Shown here: positions 42,032 to 50,557 of the stretch, in pieces
Numbering within the stretch: position 1 is the first letter of the stretch
How the letters are laid out: every line of letters begins with the position of its first letter
Assembly (NCBI RefSeq): GCF_042854845.1
Contig: NZ_AP031498.1
Location: 5,394,001-5,458,000 of the forward strand
Origin: Maricurvus nonylphenolicus
GTDB lineage: Bacteria; Pseudomonadota; Gammaproteobacteria; Pseudomonadales; Cellvibrionaceae
Direction of reading: 5' to 3'
Length of the DNA stretch: 64,000 bases
Made by a program: the position numbers and the translations under genes
Notes under the pieces: model-generated
The model's database searches: none
Seen by the model: only the letters and a program-made list of their open reading frames with translations
Told to the model about the DNA's origin: nothing

Positions 42032-42059
42032 ACCTATATCAAAATATTTTGATATAGGT
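42032..42059. promoter_or_regulatory. Perfect 28-bp palindrome, probable operator of the SahR-like regulator
   Basis: ACCTATATCAAAAT is followed directly by its inverted copy ATTTTGATATAGGT, with the centre between 42045 and 42046. ATATCAA/TTGATAT half-sites are typical for ArsR-type dimers. It ends 25 bases before the ATG at 42085, overlapping the expected promoter. A lone TTGATAT half-site also occurs just before ahcY (near 44381). Confidence 0.8.
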
Positions 42060-42084
42060 CACATCTGCTGCTACACTGCCGGGC

Positions 42085-43071
42085 ATGTCATTACCTGAAA
42101 AAGCCTCTGCAGCCCAAGAATTGGGGTTTCTCGACCTGGCCGCGACCTTAAAAGCCGCCGGTGACCCGCTGCGACTGGAGGTTTTACGCCTGCTGGCCCG
42201 TGATTCCTTTGGGGTAATGGAGCTAAGCCGGATTTTTGAGGTAAAGCAGTCGGGAATGAGTCACCACTTAAAGGTGCTGGCCAATGCCGGTCTGGTGGCA
42301 ACCCGTCGCGAAGGTAATTCCATCTTTTACCGCCGGGTACTGCCGGAAGGCGAACCGACAAGAGAGATGGGTTGGGCCCAGGCCCTGTTTCAGCGTCTGG
42401 ACACCACGCCGCTGTCGGCTAAGGTTCAGGCCCAGTTGGAGCTGATCCGCGCCGAGCGCGATCAGGCCTCGAAACAGTTCTTTGCCGACAACGCCACCAA
42501 GTTCCGCGCCCAGCAGGATTTGATTGCCAGCTACCCGGTCTATGCCGAGGCGGTGACCGATCTGCTGACCAGCACGCCGCTGCCGAGTTTAGGCCGTGCA
42601 CTGGAAGTCGGGCCCGGGGAAGGTGAATTCTTGGCCCAGTTGGCACCGCGCTTTGAGCAGGTTGTCGCGCTGGATAATGCCAAGACCATGCTGGATAAGG
42701 CCGAGGCCTTCGCGGTCAACCAGGGCTTAAGCAATATCGCCTTTGTTTGCGGTGATACCGGCTTGGCCCGCCAGGAACTGGAGCCGGTGGACTGTGTGGT
42801 GGTGAATATGGTGCTGCACCATGTGCCATCACCGGCAAGTATTTTTGAAGATATCAGCGCGCTGCTGAAACCCGGTGGCGCACTGTTAATTTGCGACCTG
42901 TGCCACCACGACCAACAGTGGGCACGGGAAGCCTGTGGAGATCAGTGGCTCGGTTTTGAGCCTGATGATTTTTCCAACTGGGCGCAAGCCGCTCAGTTAA
43001 GCGAAGGCCAGAGCCAGTATATGGCACTGCGTAACGGCTTTCGCATTCAGTTAAGACAGTTTTTTAAATAA
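42085..43071 (+). CDS. sahR: ArsR-family regulator fused to a SAM-methyltransferase-like domain (SahR type)
   Basis: 328 residues. The N-terminal ArsR winged helix (about 20-90: LKAAGDPLRLEVLRLLARDSFGVMELSRIFEVKQSGMSHHLKVLANAGL) is joined to a class I methyltransferase fold (about 165-310) with the SAM/SAH-binding motif ALEVGPGEGEF and an acidic LDNAKTMLDKAEAF strand. Regulators with this fusion next to metK/ahcY/metF are described as SahR, sensing S-adenosylhomocysteine. It precedes metK by 62 bases on the same strand, and the palindrome at 42032 is its likely site. The symbol rests on architecture and context, not on a search. Confidence 0.85.
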   Translation: MSLPEKASAAQELGFLDLAATLKAAGDPLRLEVLRLLARDSFGVMELSRIFEVKQSGMSHHLKVLANAGLVATRREGNSIFYRRVLPEGEPTREMGWAQALFQRLDTTPLSAKVQAQLELIRAERDQASKQFFADNATKFRAQQDLIASYPVYAEAVTDLLTSTPLPSLGRALEVGPGEGEFLAQLAPRFEQVVALDNAKTMLDKAEAFAVNQGLSNIAFVCGDTGLARQELEPVDCVVVNMVLHHVPSPASIFEDISALLKPGGALLICDLCHHDQQWAREACGDQWLGFEPDDFSNWAQAAQLSEGQSQYMALRNGFRIQLRQFFK

Positions 43072-43123
43072 AGCTTTTTACATACATTGATGATGCTCAT
43101 CTACAAGAGCAAAAAATAAGGAG

Positions 43124-43132
43124 TTATCCACA
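43124..43132 (+). promoter_or_regulatory. Perfect DnaA-box 9-mer between the metK ribosome site and start codon
   Basis: TTATCCACA lies directly after AAGGAG (43118-43123) and one base before the metK ATG. It is identical to the consensus DnaA box and to the complement of the 9-mer in the three repeats at 10-13.5 kb. It may be chance. Confidence 0.4.
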
Positions 43133-43133
43133 C

Positions 43134-44351
43134 ATGTCTGAGTATTCAGTCTTTACTTCCGAATCCGTATCGGAAGGCCACCCGGATAAAATGGCCGATC
43201 AGATTTCTGATGCGGTTCTGGATGCCATTATTGCTCGCGACAAGTACGCCCGTGTTGCCGTAGAAACTCTGGTAAAAACCGGTATGGCGATTGTGGCCGG
43301 CGAGCTGACCACCAGCTGCTACGTTGACCTGGAAGATATTATCCGTGACGTGATTACCGGCATCGGTTACAACGGCAGTGATGTAGGTTACGACGGCGCT
43401 ACCTGTGCGGTACTGAATGCAATCGGCAAACAGTCTGTAGATATCAACCAGGGTGTTGACCGTGCCAAGCCTGAAGATCAGGGCGCCGGCGACCAGGGCC
43501 TGATGTTCGGCTACGCCACCAACGAAACACCAAGCCTGATGCCTGCGCCTGTGTACTATTCTCACCGTTTGGTTGAGCGCCAGGCCCACCTGCGTAAAGA
43601 CGGTGTACTGCCTTGGTTACGCCCGGACGCCAAGAGCCAGGTAACCATGAGCTATGACGACAGCGGCAAGCCTGTTTCTATTGACGCCGTTGTACTGTCC
43701 ACCCAACACGATCCCGATGTCACTCAGGAAGACATTCGTGAAGCAGTGATGGAAAACATCATCAAGCATGTGCTGCCTGCAGAACTGCTGCACGAAGACA
43801 CTCAGTACCACATCAACCCAACCGGTAACTTTGTGATCGGTGGTCCTGTGGGTGATGCCGGTGTAACTGGCCGTAAGATTATTGTTGATACCTACGGCGG
43901 TATGGCCCGTCACGGTGGCGGCGCCTTCTCCGGTAAGGATCCATCCAAGGTTGACCGCTCTGCCGCTTACGCTGGCCGTTACGTTGCCAAAAACGTTGTC
44001 GCTGCCGGCCTGGCTGATCGCTGTGAGATTCAGGTGTCCTACGCCATTGGTGTTGCCGAGCCTACCTCGATTTCTGTTAACACCTTCGGTACCGGCAAGG
44101 TGAGCGACGACAAGCTGATCACGGCTATTCGCGAAGTGTTCGACCTGCGCCCTTACGCCATCACCAAGGTACTGGATCTGCTGCACCCCATGTATCAGCT
44201 GACTGCTGCTTACGGCCACTTTGGTCGCGAGCCGTTTGAGACCAGCTACACTTATTCCGAAAACGGTGAAGAGAAAACTGAAACCTTTACCGCGTTCACC
44301 TGGGAAAGAACTGACAAAGTTGACGCACTGAAAGCCGCTGTTGGCCAGTAA
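43134..44351 (+). CDS. metK: S-adenosylmethionine synthetase (methionine adenosyltransferase)
   Basis: 405 residues. It makes SAM from methionine and ATP. The start MSEYSVFTSESVSEGHPDKMADQISDA is classic for MetK. The ATP-binding DQGAGDQGLMFGYATNE, the phosphate loop FVIGGPVGDAGVTGRKIIVDTYGG and GGGAFSGKDPSKVDRSAAYAGRYVAKN are all intact. AAGGAG lies before the ATG. It is slightly longer than E. coli MetK (384) because of small insertions and a C-terminal extension. It is second in sahR-metK-ahcY-metF, with ahcY 36 bases downstream. The codon bias is that of a highly expressed gene. Confidence 0.98.
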   Translation: MSEYSVFTSESVSEGHPDKMADQISDAVLDAIIARDKYARVAVETLVKTGMAIVAGELTTSCYVDLEDIIRDVITGIGYNGSDVGYDGATCAVLNAIGKQSVDINQGVDRAKPEDQGAGDQGLMFGYATNETPSLMPAPVYYSHRLVERQAHLRKDGVLPWLRPDAKSQVTMSYDDSGKPVSIDAVVLSTQHDPDVTQEDIREAVMENIIKHVLPAELLHEDTQYHINPTGNFVIGGPVGDAGVTGRKIIVDTYGGMARHGGGAFSGKDPSKVDRSAAYAGRYVAKNVVAAGLADRCEIQVSYAIGVAEPTSISVNTFGTGKVSDDKLITAIREVFDLRPYAITKVLDLLHPMYQLTAAYGHFGREPFETSYTYSENGEEKTETFTAFTWERTDKVDALKAAVGQ

Positions 44352-44387
44352 TCGTCTACTACACTGATTTGAATTGAGATTGATATT

Positions 44388-45788
44388 ATGAGCACCTTTA
44401 CCGATTACAAAATTGCCAACTACTCCCAGGAAGAGTTCGACAAGCTGGCCGCCTGGGGCCGCAAAGAAATTGACATCGCCGAAGGCGAAATGCCTGCGCT
44501 GATGGCACTGCGTCGTAAATACAAGGCTGACCAGCCACTGAAAGATGCACGCATCATGGGTTGTATCCATATGACCATTCAGACCGCCGTGTTGATCGAA
44601 ACACTGGTAGATCTGGGTGCTGAGGTTCGCTGGTCTTCCTGTAACATCTTCTCTACCCAAGATCACGCTGCTGCGGCGATTGCTGCTGCCGGTATCCCTG
44701 TATTTGCCTGGAAAGGCGAGACCGAGGAAGAGTTCCTGTGGTGTATTGAGCAAACCATTCTGTCCGAGAAAGACGGCTCAGATGTTTGGAATGCCAACAT
44801 GATTCTGGACGACGGTGGTGACCTGACTGAAATGGTTCACAACAAGTACCCAGCCCTACTGAATGACATCCACGGTATTTCTGAAGAAACCACTACCGGT
44901 GTTCACCGCCTGCAGGAAATGATGGAAAAGGGCGAGCTGAAAGTGCCTGCCATCAACGTTAACGATTCTGTGACCAAGTCCAAGAACGATAACAAGTACG
45001 GTTGTCGTCACTCTCTGAACGATGCTATCAAGCGTGGTACTGACCACCTGCTGTCCGGTAAAAAAGCCCTGGTTATCGGTTACGGTGACGTAGGTAAAGG
45101 TTCTGCCGCCTCTCTGCGCCAGGAAGGCATGATCGTTAAGGTTACTGAAATCGATCCTATCTGTGCCATGCAAGCGTGCATGGACGGTTTCGAAGTTGTG
45201 TCTCCTTACAACGACGGTAACAACACCGGCGAAGTTAAAGACATCAACACCGATGTACTGGGCACTACTGATCTGGTGGTAACCACCACCGGTAACGTTA
45301 ACGTGTGTGACGCCGCTATGCTGCAAACCCTGAAGAACGGTGCAGTTGTTTGTAATATCGGTCACTTCGATAACGAAATCGATACTGCTTTCATGCGTGA
45401 AAACTACGAGTGGGATGAAGTTAAACCTCAGGTTCACAAAATCTACCGTGACAAGGCATCTAACGATCACCTGATCCTGTTGTCCGAAGGTCGTCTGGTA
45501 AACCTGGGGAACGCTACCGGCCACCCATCACGCATTATGGACGGCTCTTTCGCTAACCAGGTACTGGCTCAAATTTACCTGTGGGACAAGAAGTTCGCCG
45601 ATCTGCCAGAAGCAGACAAAGCCAACAACATCTACGTTAAGGTTCTGCCGAAGAAACTGGACGAAGAAGTGGCTCAGGACATGGTTGAAGGTTTCGGTGG
45701 TGTGATCACCAAGCTGACCAAAACCCAGGCGGACTACATCAGCGTTGATGTTGCTGGCCCCTTTAAGCCAGAGGCTTATAAATACTAA
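44388..45788 (+). CDS. ahcY: S-adenosylhomocysteine hydrolase (adenosylhomocysteinase)
   Basis: 466 residues. It splits SAH, the product inhibitor of methyltransferases, into adenosine and homocysteine with bound NAD. Visible motifs are the substrate-site SSCNIFSTQDHAAAAI, NVNDSVTKSKNDNKYGCRHSLND, the NAD fold GYGDVGKGSAASLRQEG, GHFDNEID and the C-terminal KPEAYKY (its Lys/Tyr reach into the partner's NAD site). Length fits the bacterial form with a ~40-residue insertion. The last codons are echoed 8 bases after the stop with synonymous changes. It lies between metK and metF, the SAM recycling order. Confidence 0.98.
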   Translation: MSTFTDYKIANYSQEEFDKLAAWGRKEIDIAEGEMPALMALRRKYKADQPLKDARIMGCIHMTIQTAVLIETLVDLGAEVRWSSCNIFSTQDHAAAAIAAAGIPVFAWKGETEEEFLWCIEQTILSEKDGSDVWNANMILDDGGDLTEMVHNKYPALLNDIHGISEETTTGVHRLQEMMEKGELKVPAINVNDSVTKSKNDNKYGCRHSLNDAIKRGTDHLLSGKKALVIGYGDVGKGSAASLRQEGMIVKVTEIDPICAMQACMDGFEVVSPYNDGNNTGEVKDINTDVLGTTDLVVTTTGNVNVCDAAMLQTLKNGAVVCNIGHFDNEIDTAFMRENYEWDEVKPQVHKIYRDKASNDHLILLSEGRLVNLGNATGHPSRIMDGSFANQVLAQIYLWDKKFADLPEADKANNIYVKVLPKKLDEEVAQDMVEGFGGVITKLTKTQADYISVDVAGPFKPEAYKY

Positions 45789-45816
45789 AGAGCAGCCGGA
45801 AGCTTACAAGTACTAA
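45768..45816 (+). repeat. Duplicated ahcY 3' end (two copies of the PEAYKY-stop coding segment)
   Basis: The ahcY end at 45768-45788 encodes PEAYKY and TAA. A second segment at 45796-45816, in a different frame, again spells PEAYKY and TAA. The two 21-base segments differ at 4 bases, all third codon positions. The extra copy is untranslated as things stand. Confidence 0.9.
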
Positions 45817-45846
45817 GCACTGCAGAAGCAATAAGTGCTATATAAA

Positions 45847-45885
45847 GCCAGCCCTCCTTAAGGGAAACGTTAAGGAGAGGCCGGC
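45847..45885 (+). promoter_or_regulatory. Long hairpin in the ahcY-metF gap
   Basis: GCC-A-GCC-CTCCTTAA (45847-45861) pairs with TTAAGGAG-A-GGC-C-GGC (45870-45885) around an 8-nt loop: 14 pairs with one mismatch and a bulge. The right arm holds a strong AAGGAG sequence that is hidden in the stem. It ends 17 bases before the metF ATG. It could tune metF translation or mark a processing site. No known SAM or SAH riboswitch pattern is seen. Confidence 0.6.
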
Positions 45886-45902
45886 AAGCTAGAGATAAGA
45901 AC

Positions 45903-46748
45903 ATGAGTGACCAACAAGATTTGCGTCTGAGTTATGAGTTCTTCCCCGCCAAAACACCGGCCGGACAGACCAAACTCGAAGGCGTGCGTGATGATCTGGC
46001 CAAGCTGAATCCGGAGTTTTTCTCTGTGACCTACGGCGCCGGCGGTTCAACCCGCGATAACACCAAAAATATCGTCACTGACTTTAACGGCCGCGGCGTG
46101 CCTGTCGCACCGCACCTGTCATTTGGCGGCGACGATGAAGCCACCATGCTGGCACTGCTGAACGATTACAAAAATGCCGGTGTAAACCGCATTGTTGCCC
46201 TACGCGGTGATATGCCTTCCGGTATGGGCGGTTCGTTCCAGATGGTATACGCCAACCAGCTGGTCGCGTTTATTCGTGAACACTTTGGTGATCACTTCCA
46301 TCTGGAAGTCGCAGCTTACCCGGAGATTCACCCGGAAGCGAAAAGCTACGACGATGACATTCAATACCTGAAGGGCAAGTTCGACGCCGGTGCCGATAGT
46401 GGTATTACCCAATACTTCTACAACCCGGATTCCTACTTCTACTTTATGGATCAGTGTCAGGCAGCTGGTATCGATCAGCCCATTTACCCGGGCATTATGC
46501 CCATCACCAATTTCCAAAACCTAGCTCGCTTTAGCGCCAACTGTGGTGCCGAGCTACCACGCTGGATGACCAAGCGTTTGGAAGCCTACGGTGATGACCA
46601 GGAAAGCATCAAACAGTTTGGTATTGCCCTGGTAACAGATCTGTGTGAAATGCTGTTAGACAACGGTGCACCTGGCTTGCACTTCTACACCATGAACACC
46701 ACTGATCCTACTGCAACGATTGTTAAAAATCTTGGCTTGGCTGAATAA
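45903..46748 (+). CDS. metF: 5,10-methylenetetrahydrofolate reductase
   Basis: 281 residues (E. coli MetF 296). This FAD enzyme makes 5-methyl-THF for methionine synthesis, closing the SAM cycle. LSYEFFPAKTPAG at the start, the catalytic Glu in SYEFFP, FSVTYGAGGSTRDNT, NRIVALRGDMP and EIHPEAKSYDDDIQYLKGKFDAGADSGITQYFYNPDSY are all family landmarks. It is last in the sahR-metK-ahcY-metF group. GAGATAAG precedes the ATG. The following 91 bases include an imperfect GTTAG-GATGGG/CCCATC-CTAAC hairpin before rsmE (about 46772-46816). Confidence 0.97.
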   Translation: MSDQQDLRLSYEFFPAKTPAGQTKLEGVRDDLAKLNPEFFSVTYGAGGSTRDNTKNIVTDFNGRGVPVAPHLSFGGDDEATMLALLNDYKNAGVNRIVALRGDMPSGMGGSFQMVYANQLVAFIREHFGDHFHLEVAAYPEIHPEAKSYDDDIQYLKGKFDAGADSGITQYFYNPDSYFYFMDQCQAAGIDQPIYPGIMPITNFQNLARFSANCGAELPRWMTKRLEAYGDDQESIKQFGIALVTDLCEMLLDNGAPGLHFYTMNTTDPTATIVKNLGLAE

Positions 46749-46839
46749 GTTAGCTTATCGTTAGGTATTGGATGTTAGCGATGGGATAGGGCACAATGCT
46801 CCCCATCTCTAACACCCAAAACCGACCTCCAATCGCATT

Positions 46840-47568
46840 ATGCGTATCCCTCGTATTTATACCTCTCAACCTCTCGCTACCAGCCAAACCCTTGAGCTGG
46901 AAGAAAACCCGTCGCGCCATATTGCCAAGGTCTTACGTATGGAAGCAGGCCGAGAGCTGGTGCTGTTTAACGGTGAGGGCGGAGAATACAACGCCACACT
47001 TACAGAAGTGGGTAAAAAGCGTGTAAGCGTTACGCTGGGTGAATTTAATGATATCGACCGCGCATCGCCGCTGAAGATTGAATTGGCGATTGGCGTTTCC
47101 CGCGGTGAACGCTTTGAGTGGGTACTGCAAAAAGCCACTGAGCTGGGTGTTACTTCGATTACCCCGCTGTTTACCGATCGCACTGAAGTTAAACTCGCTG
47201 GTCCGCGACTTGAGAAAAAAATCGGCCACTGGCAACAAATTCTTATTAGTGCCTGTGAGCAGTGCCAGTTAAATCAACCACCAACGTTAAATACACCGCA
47301 ACAATTCACTCAGTGGTTACCCACTGCTGAAGCGGATTTAAAACTGGTTCTGCATCATCGCTCAGAGAAAAGACTGGCCGACCAGTCACAACCGCAATCC
47401 GCCTGTTTACTAATTGGCCCTGAAGGTGGATTAAGCACCGAAGAAATTCAGCAAGCGGAATCCCTGGGTTTTAATGCATTAACCTTGGGGCCCCGTGTAT
47501 TCCGTACTGAAACTGCACCTATTACAGCTATCTCCTTGCTGCAATACCTGTGGGGTGATTTAGCTTAA
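46840..47568 (+). CDS. rsmE: 16S rRNA m3U1498 methyltransferase RsmE
   Basis: 242 residues. It methylates U1498 of 16S rRNA in the 30S subunit. It has an N-terminal PUA-like domain (RIPRIYTSQPLATSQTLEL...HIAKVLRMEAGRELVLFNGEGGEYNATL) and a C-terminal SPOUT knot with LLIGPEGGLSTEEIQQAE and LTLGPRVFRTETAPITAISLLQ (SAM-binding knot). The ATG at 46840 lacks a strong ribosome site but gives the standard family start. It is a stand-alone housekeeping gene here. Confidence 0.96.
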   Translation: MRIPRIYTSQPLATSQTLELEENPSRHIAKVLRMEAGRELVLFNGEGGEYNATLTEVGKKRVSVTLGEFNDIDRASPLKIELAIGVSRGERFEWVLQKATELGVTSITPLFTDRTEVKLAGPRLEKKIGHWQQILISACEQCQLNQPPTLNTPQQFTQWLPTAEADLKLVLHHRSEKRLADQSQPQSACLLIGPEGGLSTEEIQQAESLGFNALTLGPRVFRTETAPITAISLLQYLWGDLA

Positions 47569-47649
47569 TCTGCCGTTCGTCGGAACGCTTTAAGCCTTGA
47601 TATTTTTCCGTGTTAAGCTGGGTGCCGATTTATTCAAGGACGGTTACCC

Positions 47650-49491
47650 ATGGCTAGAACTTCCTCAACTAATTCCTCTAATCTTTCCTCCAAAATAGGC
47701 GGCACCTTATTTGGCGGCATTTTCTTTGCGTTTGGTTTTGGTTTTTTTCTCGCCTTTATTGGCACAGCATTAAGTGACCGGGTAGCCATGCAAAACTGGC
47801 AGCCACTTCAAGCAACACTAACCAACGTTAAGCTTGAACGAAACTACAGTGACGGCTCAACTACCTATAAAGCCACAGCGACCTATCAGTTCCATTATCA
47901 GGGGCAGAATTACCACGGCAACAGAGTTAGCTTACACGCAGGGTCAGACAATATAGGCGGCTATCAGAATGATATGCACAACAGATTAAAACGCGCCTTT
48001 AGCTCAAACCGACCTGTAACCGTGTGGGTTAACCCAACCAATCCATTCGAGTCAGTAATTGATCGCAGCGTTCGTTGGTCGATGATTATTTTCCCCGGTC
48101 TGCTCTGCTCGGTATTTATGATTATTGGCGGTGTCATTGTTTATTACAGCTGGAAAAAGAAAGCTGAAGCAGATCCCGCTACAGTTAGCACTACCCCCTG
48201 GCTGGCCAAGGAAGAGTGGTCGCCTACCGGAATCAATTCCAACAATAAAATGGTATTGGGCCTGTGGTGGTTTGGCGCGCTGTTTGTTAACACCATCAGC
48301 TCACCTATTCTGTTTCAAATGCCTAAAGCATTGAGCCGAGGAGAATATGGTATTTTAGTGGGTTTGCTCTTTGTTGCGATTGGTTTCTTTTTGATCTACA
48401 AAGCCATTCAAAAAACGCTGGAGCAACAACGCTTCGGCAGGGTACCCGTTATTCTTTCGCCTTTCCCGGGCCAAATTGGCGGTCGTGTTGCCGGCCATCT
48501 GGATTTCCAACAGCAACTGGATAAGACATCCAAATTCAAATTGTCACTCAAGCAAATGCGTACGGTTGTCAGCCGCTCAGGCAATAAAACTACGACCTCA
48601 ACCTCCAGTGTTTGGGAATTGAATGGACAGGGCACGTTAAAAAGTGGCATCAATGCTTCACGGGTGTACTTTGCCTTTGAAGTTCCGGAATCGATGGAAG
48701 AATCCCGCACCGATGACGGTAGTGGTTACTGGTGGTCACTGGAAGTACACGGCGATATGCCCGGCATCGATTTTAAGCGTAGCTATGAAATTCCGGTTTT
48801 TAATACCGTAAGTCGAGCTGAGGATTCTTCAGCCTCCAGCTCTTCTTCCGTAGTATTATCTACCAACGTTTCGTCATCCTCATCCTCGCAACCCAGTGAC
48901 GTGGTGACAGCCAAACCCCAGACGGATTTCAGTAACCAGTTAGAAAACTTTTTGGATATCCAACAATTGGCCGACGGTATCCTGATCAAACAAGCCGCAG
49001 GCAAGCAAAAAATGGCTGTACCTACTGCCATCTTTGGATTTCTATTTGGCGCTATTGGTATTGGCATAGGTTTCACCGGGGCGCCACTCATTTTCCCCAT
49101 TGTGTTTTCGGCTTTTGGCTTTCTGTTTGGTGCCATTGGTATCAACATGCTTATCACAGGCTATGAAACCTATATCGATCAGGTCGGCATATCCCACAAG
49201 GTGTTTCGCTTAGGCAAAGAACGCAAGCACTTGGTATGGTCGAAAGAGGGGCTTCTCGGTCTGTGCCTAAAAGAAGGTGGCTCCAGTAGTAGCGGCGCGA
49301 AGACAACAGAGTACTTTGATATTTTATTGCAAAACGCCGACGGCGAAAAAATTAATATCAGCAACGGTATTGAGGGGCGTCAGGCCGCGAATCAACTACT
49401 TGATAGCCTGCATATGCTTACCGGTATCACTATCAACAAAGAATACAAAAGCCGACTGCAACTCAAAAAAGAACAAATGAACCGCGAATAG
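47650..49491 (+). CDS. DUF3592-domain multi-span membrane protein, 613 residues
   Basis: It begins with a Ser-rich cytoplasmic tail and a membrane span (about 20-42). A DUF3592 domain follows (about 50-135, with WQPLQATLTNVKLERNYSDGSTTYKATATYQFHYQGQNYHGNRVSL and a WVNPTNPFESVIDR end), then a span at about 140-160. Further spans lie around 205-225, 230-255, 455-475 and 480-505. Between them is a large extra-membrane domain (about 270-400) and a Ser-rich linker (SSSSVVLSTNVSSSSSSQP). The function is unknown; DUF3592 proteins are envelope proteins without defined roles. It is flanked by rsmE and an MBL hydrolase and is probably monocistronic. Confidence 0.8.
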   Translation: MARTSSTNSSNLSSKIGGTLFGGIFFAFGFGFFLAFIGTALSDRVAMQNWQPLQATLTNVKLERNYSDGSTTYKATATYQFHYQGQNYHGNRVSLHAGSDNIGGYQNDMHNRLKRAFSSNRPVTVWVNPTNPFESVIDRSVRWSMIIFPGLLCSVFMIIGGVIVYYSWKKKAEADPATVSTTPWLAKEEWSPTGINSNNKMVLGLWWFGALFVNTISSPILFQMPKALSRGEYGILVGLLFVAIGFFLIYKAIQKTLEQQRFGRVPVILSPFPGQIGGRVAGHLDFQQQLDKTSKFKLSLKQMRTVVSRSGNKTTTSTSSVWELNGQGTLKSGINASRVYFAFEVPESMEESRTDDGSGYWWSLEVHGDMPGIDFKRSYEIPVFNTVSRAEDSSASSSSSVVLSTNVSSSSSSQPSDVVTAKPQTDFSNQLENFLDIQQLADGILIKQAAGKQKMAVPTAIFGFLFGAIGIGIGFTGAPLIFPIVFSAFGFLFGAIGINMLITGYETYIDQVGISHKVFRLGKERKHLVWSKEGLLGLCLKEGGSSSSGAKTTEYFDILLQNADGEKINISNGIEGRQAANQLLDSLHMLTGITINKEYKSRLQLKKEQMNRE

Positions 49492-49621
49492 TTTTTCCGC
49501 TCATGACTACAAGGTCATTGGTGACTGATCATTCATGCCTAGTATTTATGTCAGCTGGGGACAATCTGTACCAAGCCACAAAATGCTATTATCTGGCCTG
49601 ATGTATTAGTGAGAACTCCCC

Positions 49622-50428
49622 ATGGCTGTAATTAAGCGCTTTTCTTATAAAGACATTGACGCTATTCGTGTTGGTCGCCTGAATCAGGGCATTAACACAT
49701 CGTTTATTCTCTACCACCTGGACAACACCCTGATCGATACCGGGCCTTCCAACCAATGGAAGTATGTAAAACCTTTTGTCGAAGATAAAACCATCAGCCA
49801 GATCCTGCTTACCCATCACCATGAAGATCACAGCGGTAATGCAGCCTCTATTGCCAAACTCACCGGCGTAACACCAACTTCGCCCGCGCTGACCCACGAT
49901 ATTATGAAGCGTGGCTTTAAGATTCCTTTTTACCAGCATTTACTGTGGGGCAAAGCTCACAAAGTACAGACGCAAATCCACAGCGACACGGTGAAACTGG
50001 CTAATGGTGAAACCCTTACACCCATTCACACACCCGGCCACGCACCGGATCTCACCTGCTACCTGCTTAACGAGCGCGGCTGGTTGTTCAGTGGTGATTT
50101 GTATATTGCCAACCATCTGAAGTTCTTGCGAAAAGACGAGGATATTCCTCAACTGCTGGAGAGCACCCGCAAAGCCTTGGCTTACGATTTTGATACCATT
50201 ATTTGCCCCCATCGCGGCGTAGTGGAGCAGGGCAAACAGGCTCTGCAAGAAAAGTACGACAATATTGCAGCACTGTGTGAAAAGTCCCAGCAACTGCATA
50301 CTGCCGGCCATTCCATCATTGAAATCAGCGACAAGTTGCTCGGTAAAGAAACCTTCTTTAGCTATATTTCCGGCTTTAAGTTCAGCAAGCGCAATCTGAT
50401 TCGCTCCTGCCTGCAGTTTAGCGGTTAA
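49622..50428 (+). CDS. Metallo-beta-lactamase-fold hydrolase
   Basis: 268 residues. The zinc motif is LLTHHHEDHSGNA (HxHxDH at about residues 62-67). TPGHAPDLTCYLL supplies the next His, FSGDLYIANH the bridging Asp, and ICPHRGVVEQG a last His. This gives a full two-metal site. The layout matches general MBL hydrolases (glyoxalase II-like or lactonase-like). Substrate unknown; cytoplasmic. It lies upstream of an iron-type alcohol dehydrogenase after a 129-base gap. Confidence 0.88.
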   Translation: MAVIKRFSYKDIDAIRVGRLNQGINTSFILYHLDNTLIDTGPSNQWKYVKPFVEDKTISQILLTHHHEDHSGNAASIAKLTGVTPTSPALTHDIMKRGFKIPFYQHLLWGKAHKVQTQIHSDTVKLANGETLTPIHTPGHAPDLTCYLLNERGWLFSGDLYIANHLKFLRKDEDIPQLLESTRKALAYDFDTIICPHRGVVEQGKQALQEKYDNIAALCEKSQQLHTAGHSIIEISDKLLGKETFFSYISGFKFSKRNLIRSCLQFSG

Positions 50429-50557
50429 GCGCCTGCACTATTTAACGGTTAAAACCTGCATAATGGCGCTATAGTTTGGCGTCTTTACACCGGACGATAG
50501 CTCAGAATCCCCCTACAGTGGCCTATTACTATCCGCTGTTTAAGGGCTGCATGTCGC

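Noticed and set aside
43617..44753. Open frame of 378 codons opposite metK and ahcY
   Set aside because: It crosses two well-supported genes on the other strand and has no recognisable product.
45789..45902. SAH or SAM riboswitch in the ahcY-metF gap or before metK
   Set aside because: Only simple hairpins were found; the conserved cores of known SAM and SAH aptamers were not recognised. The SahR-like protein regulator explains control.
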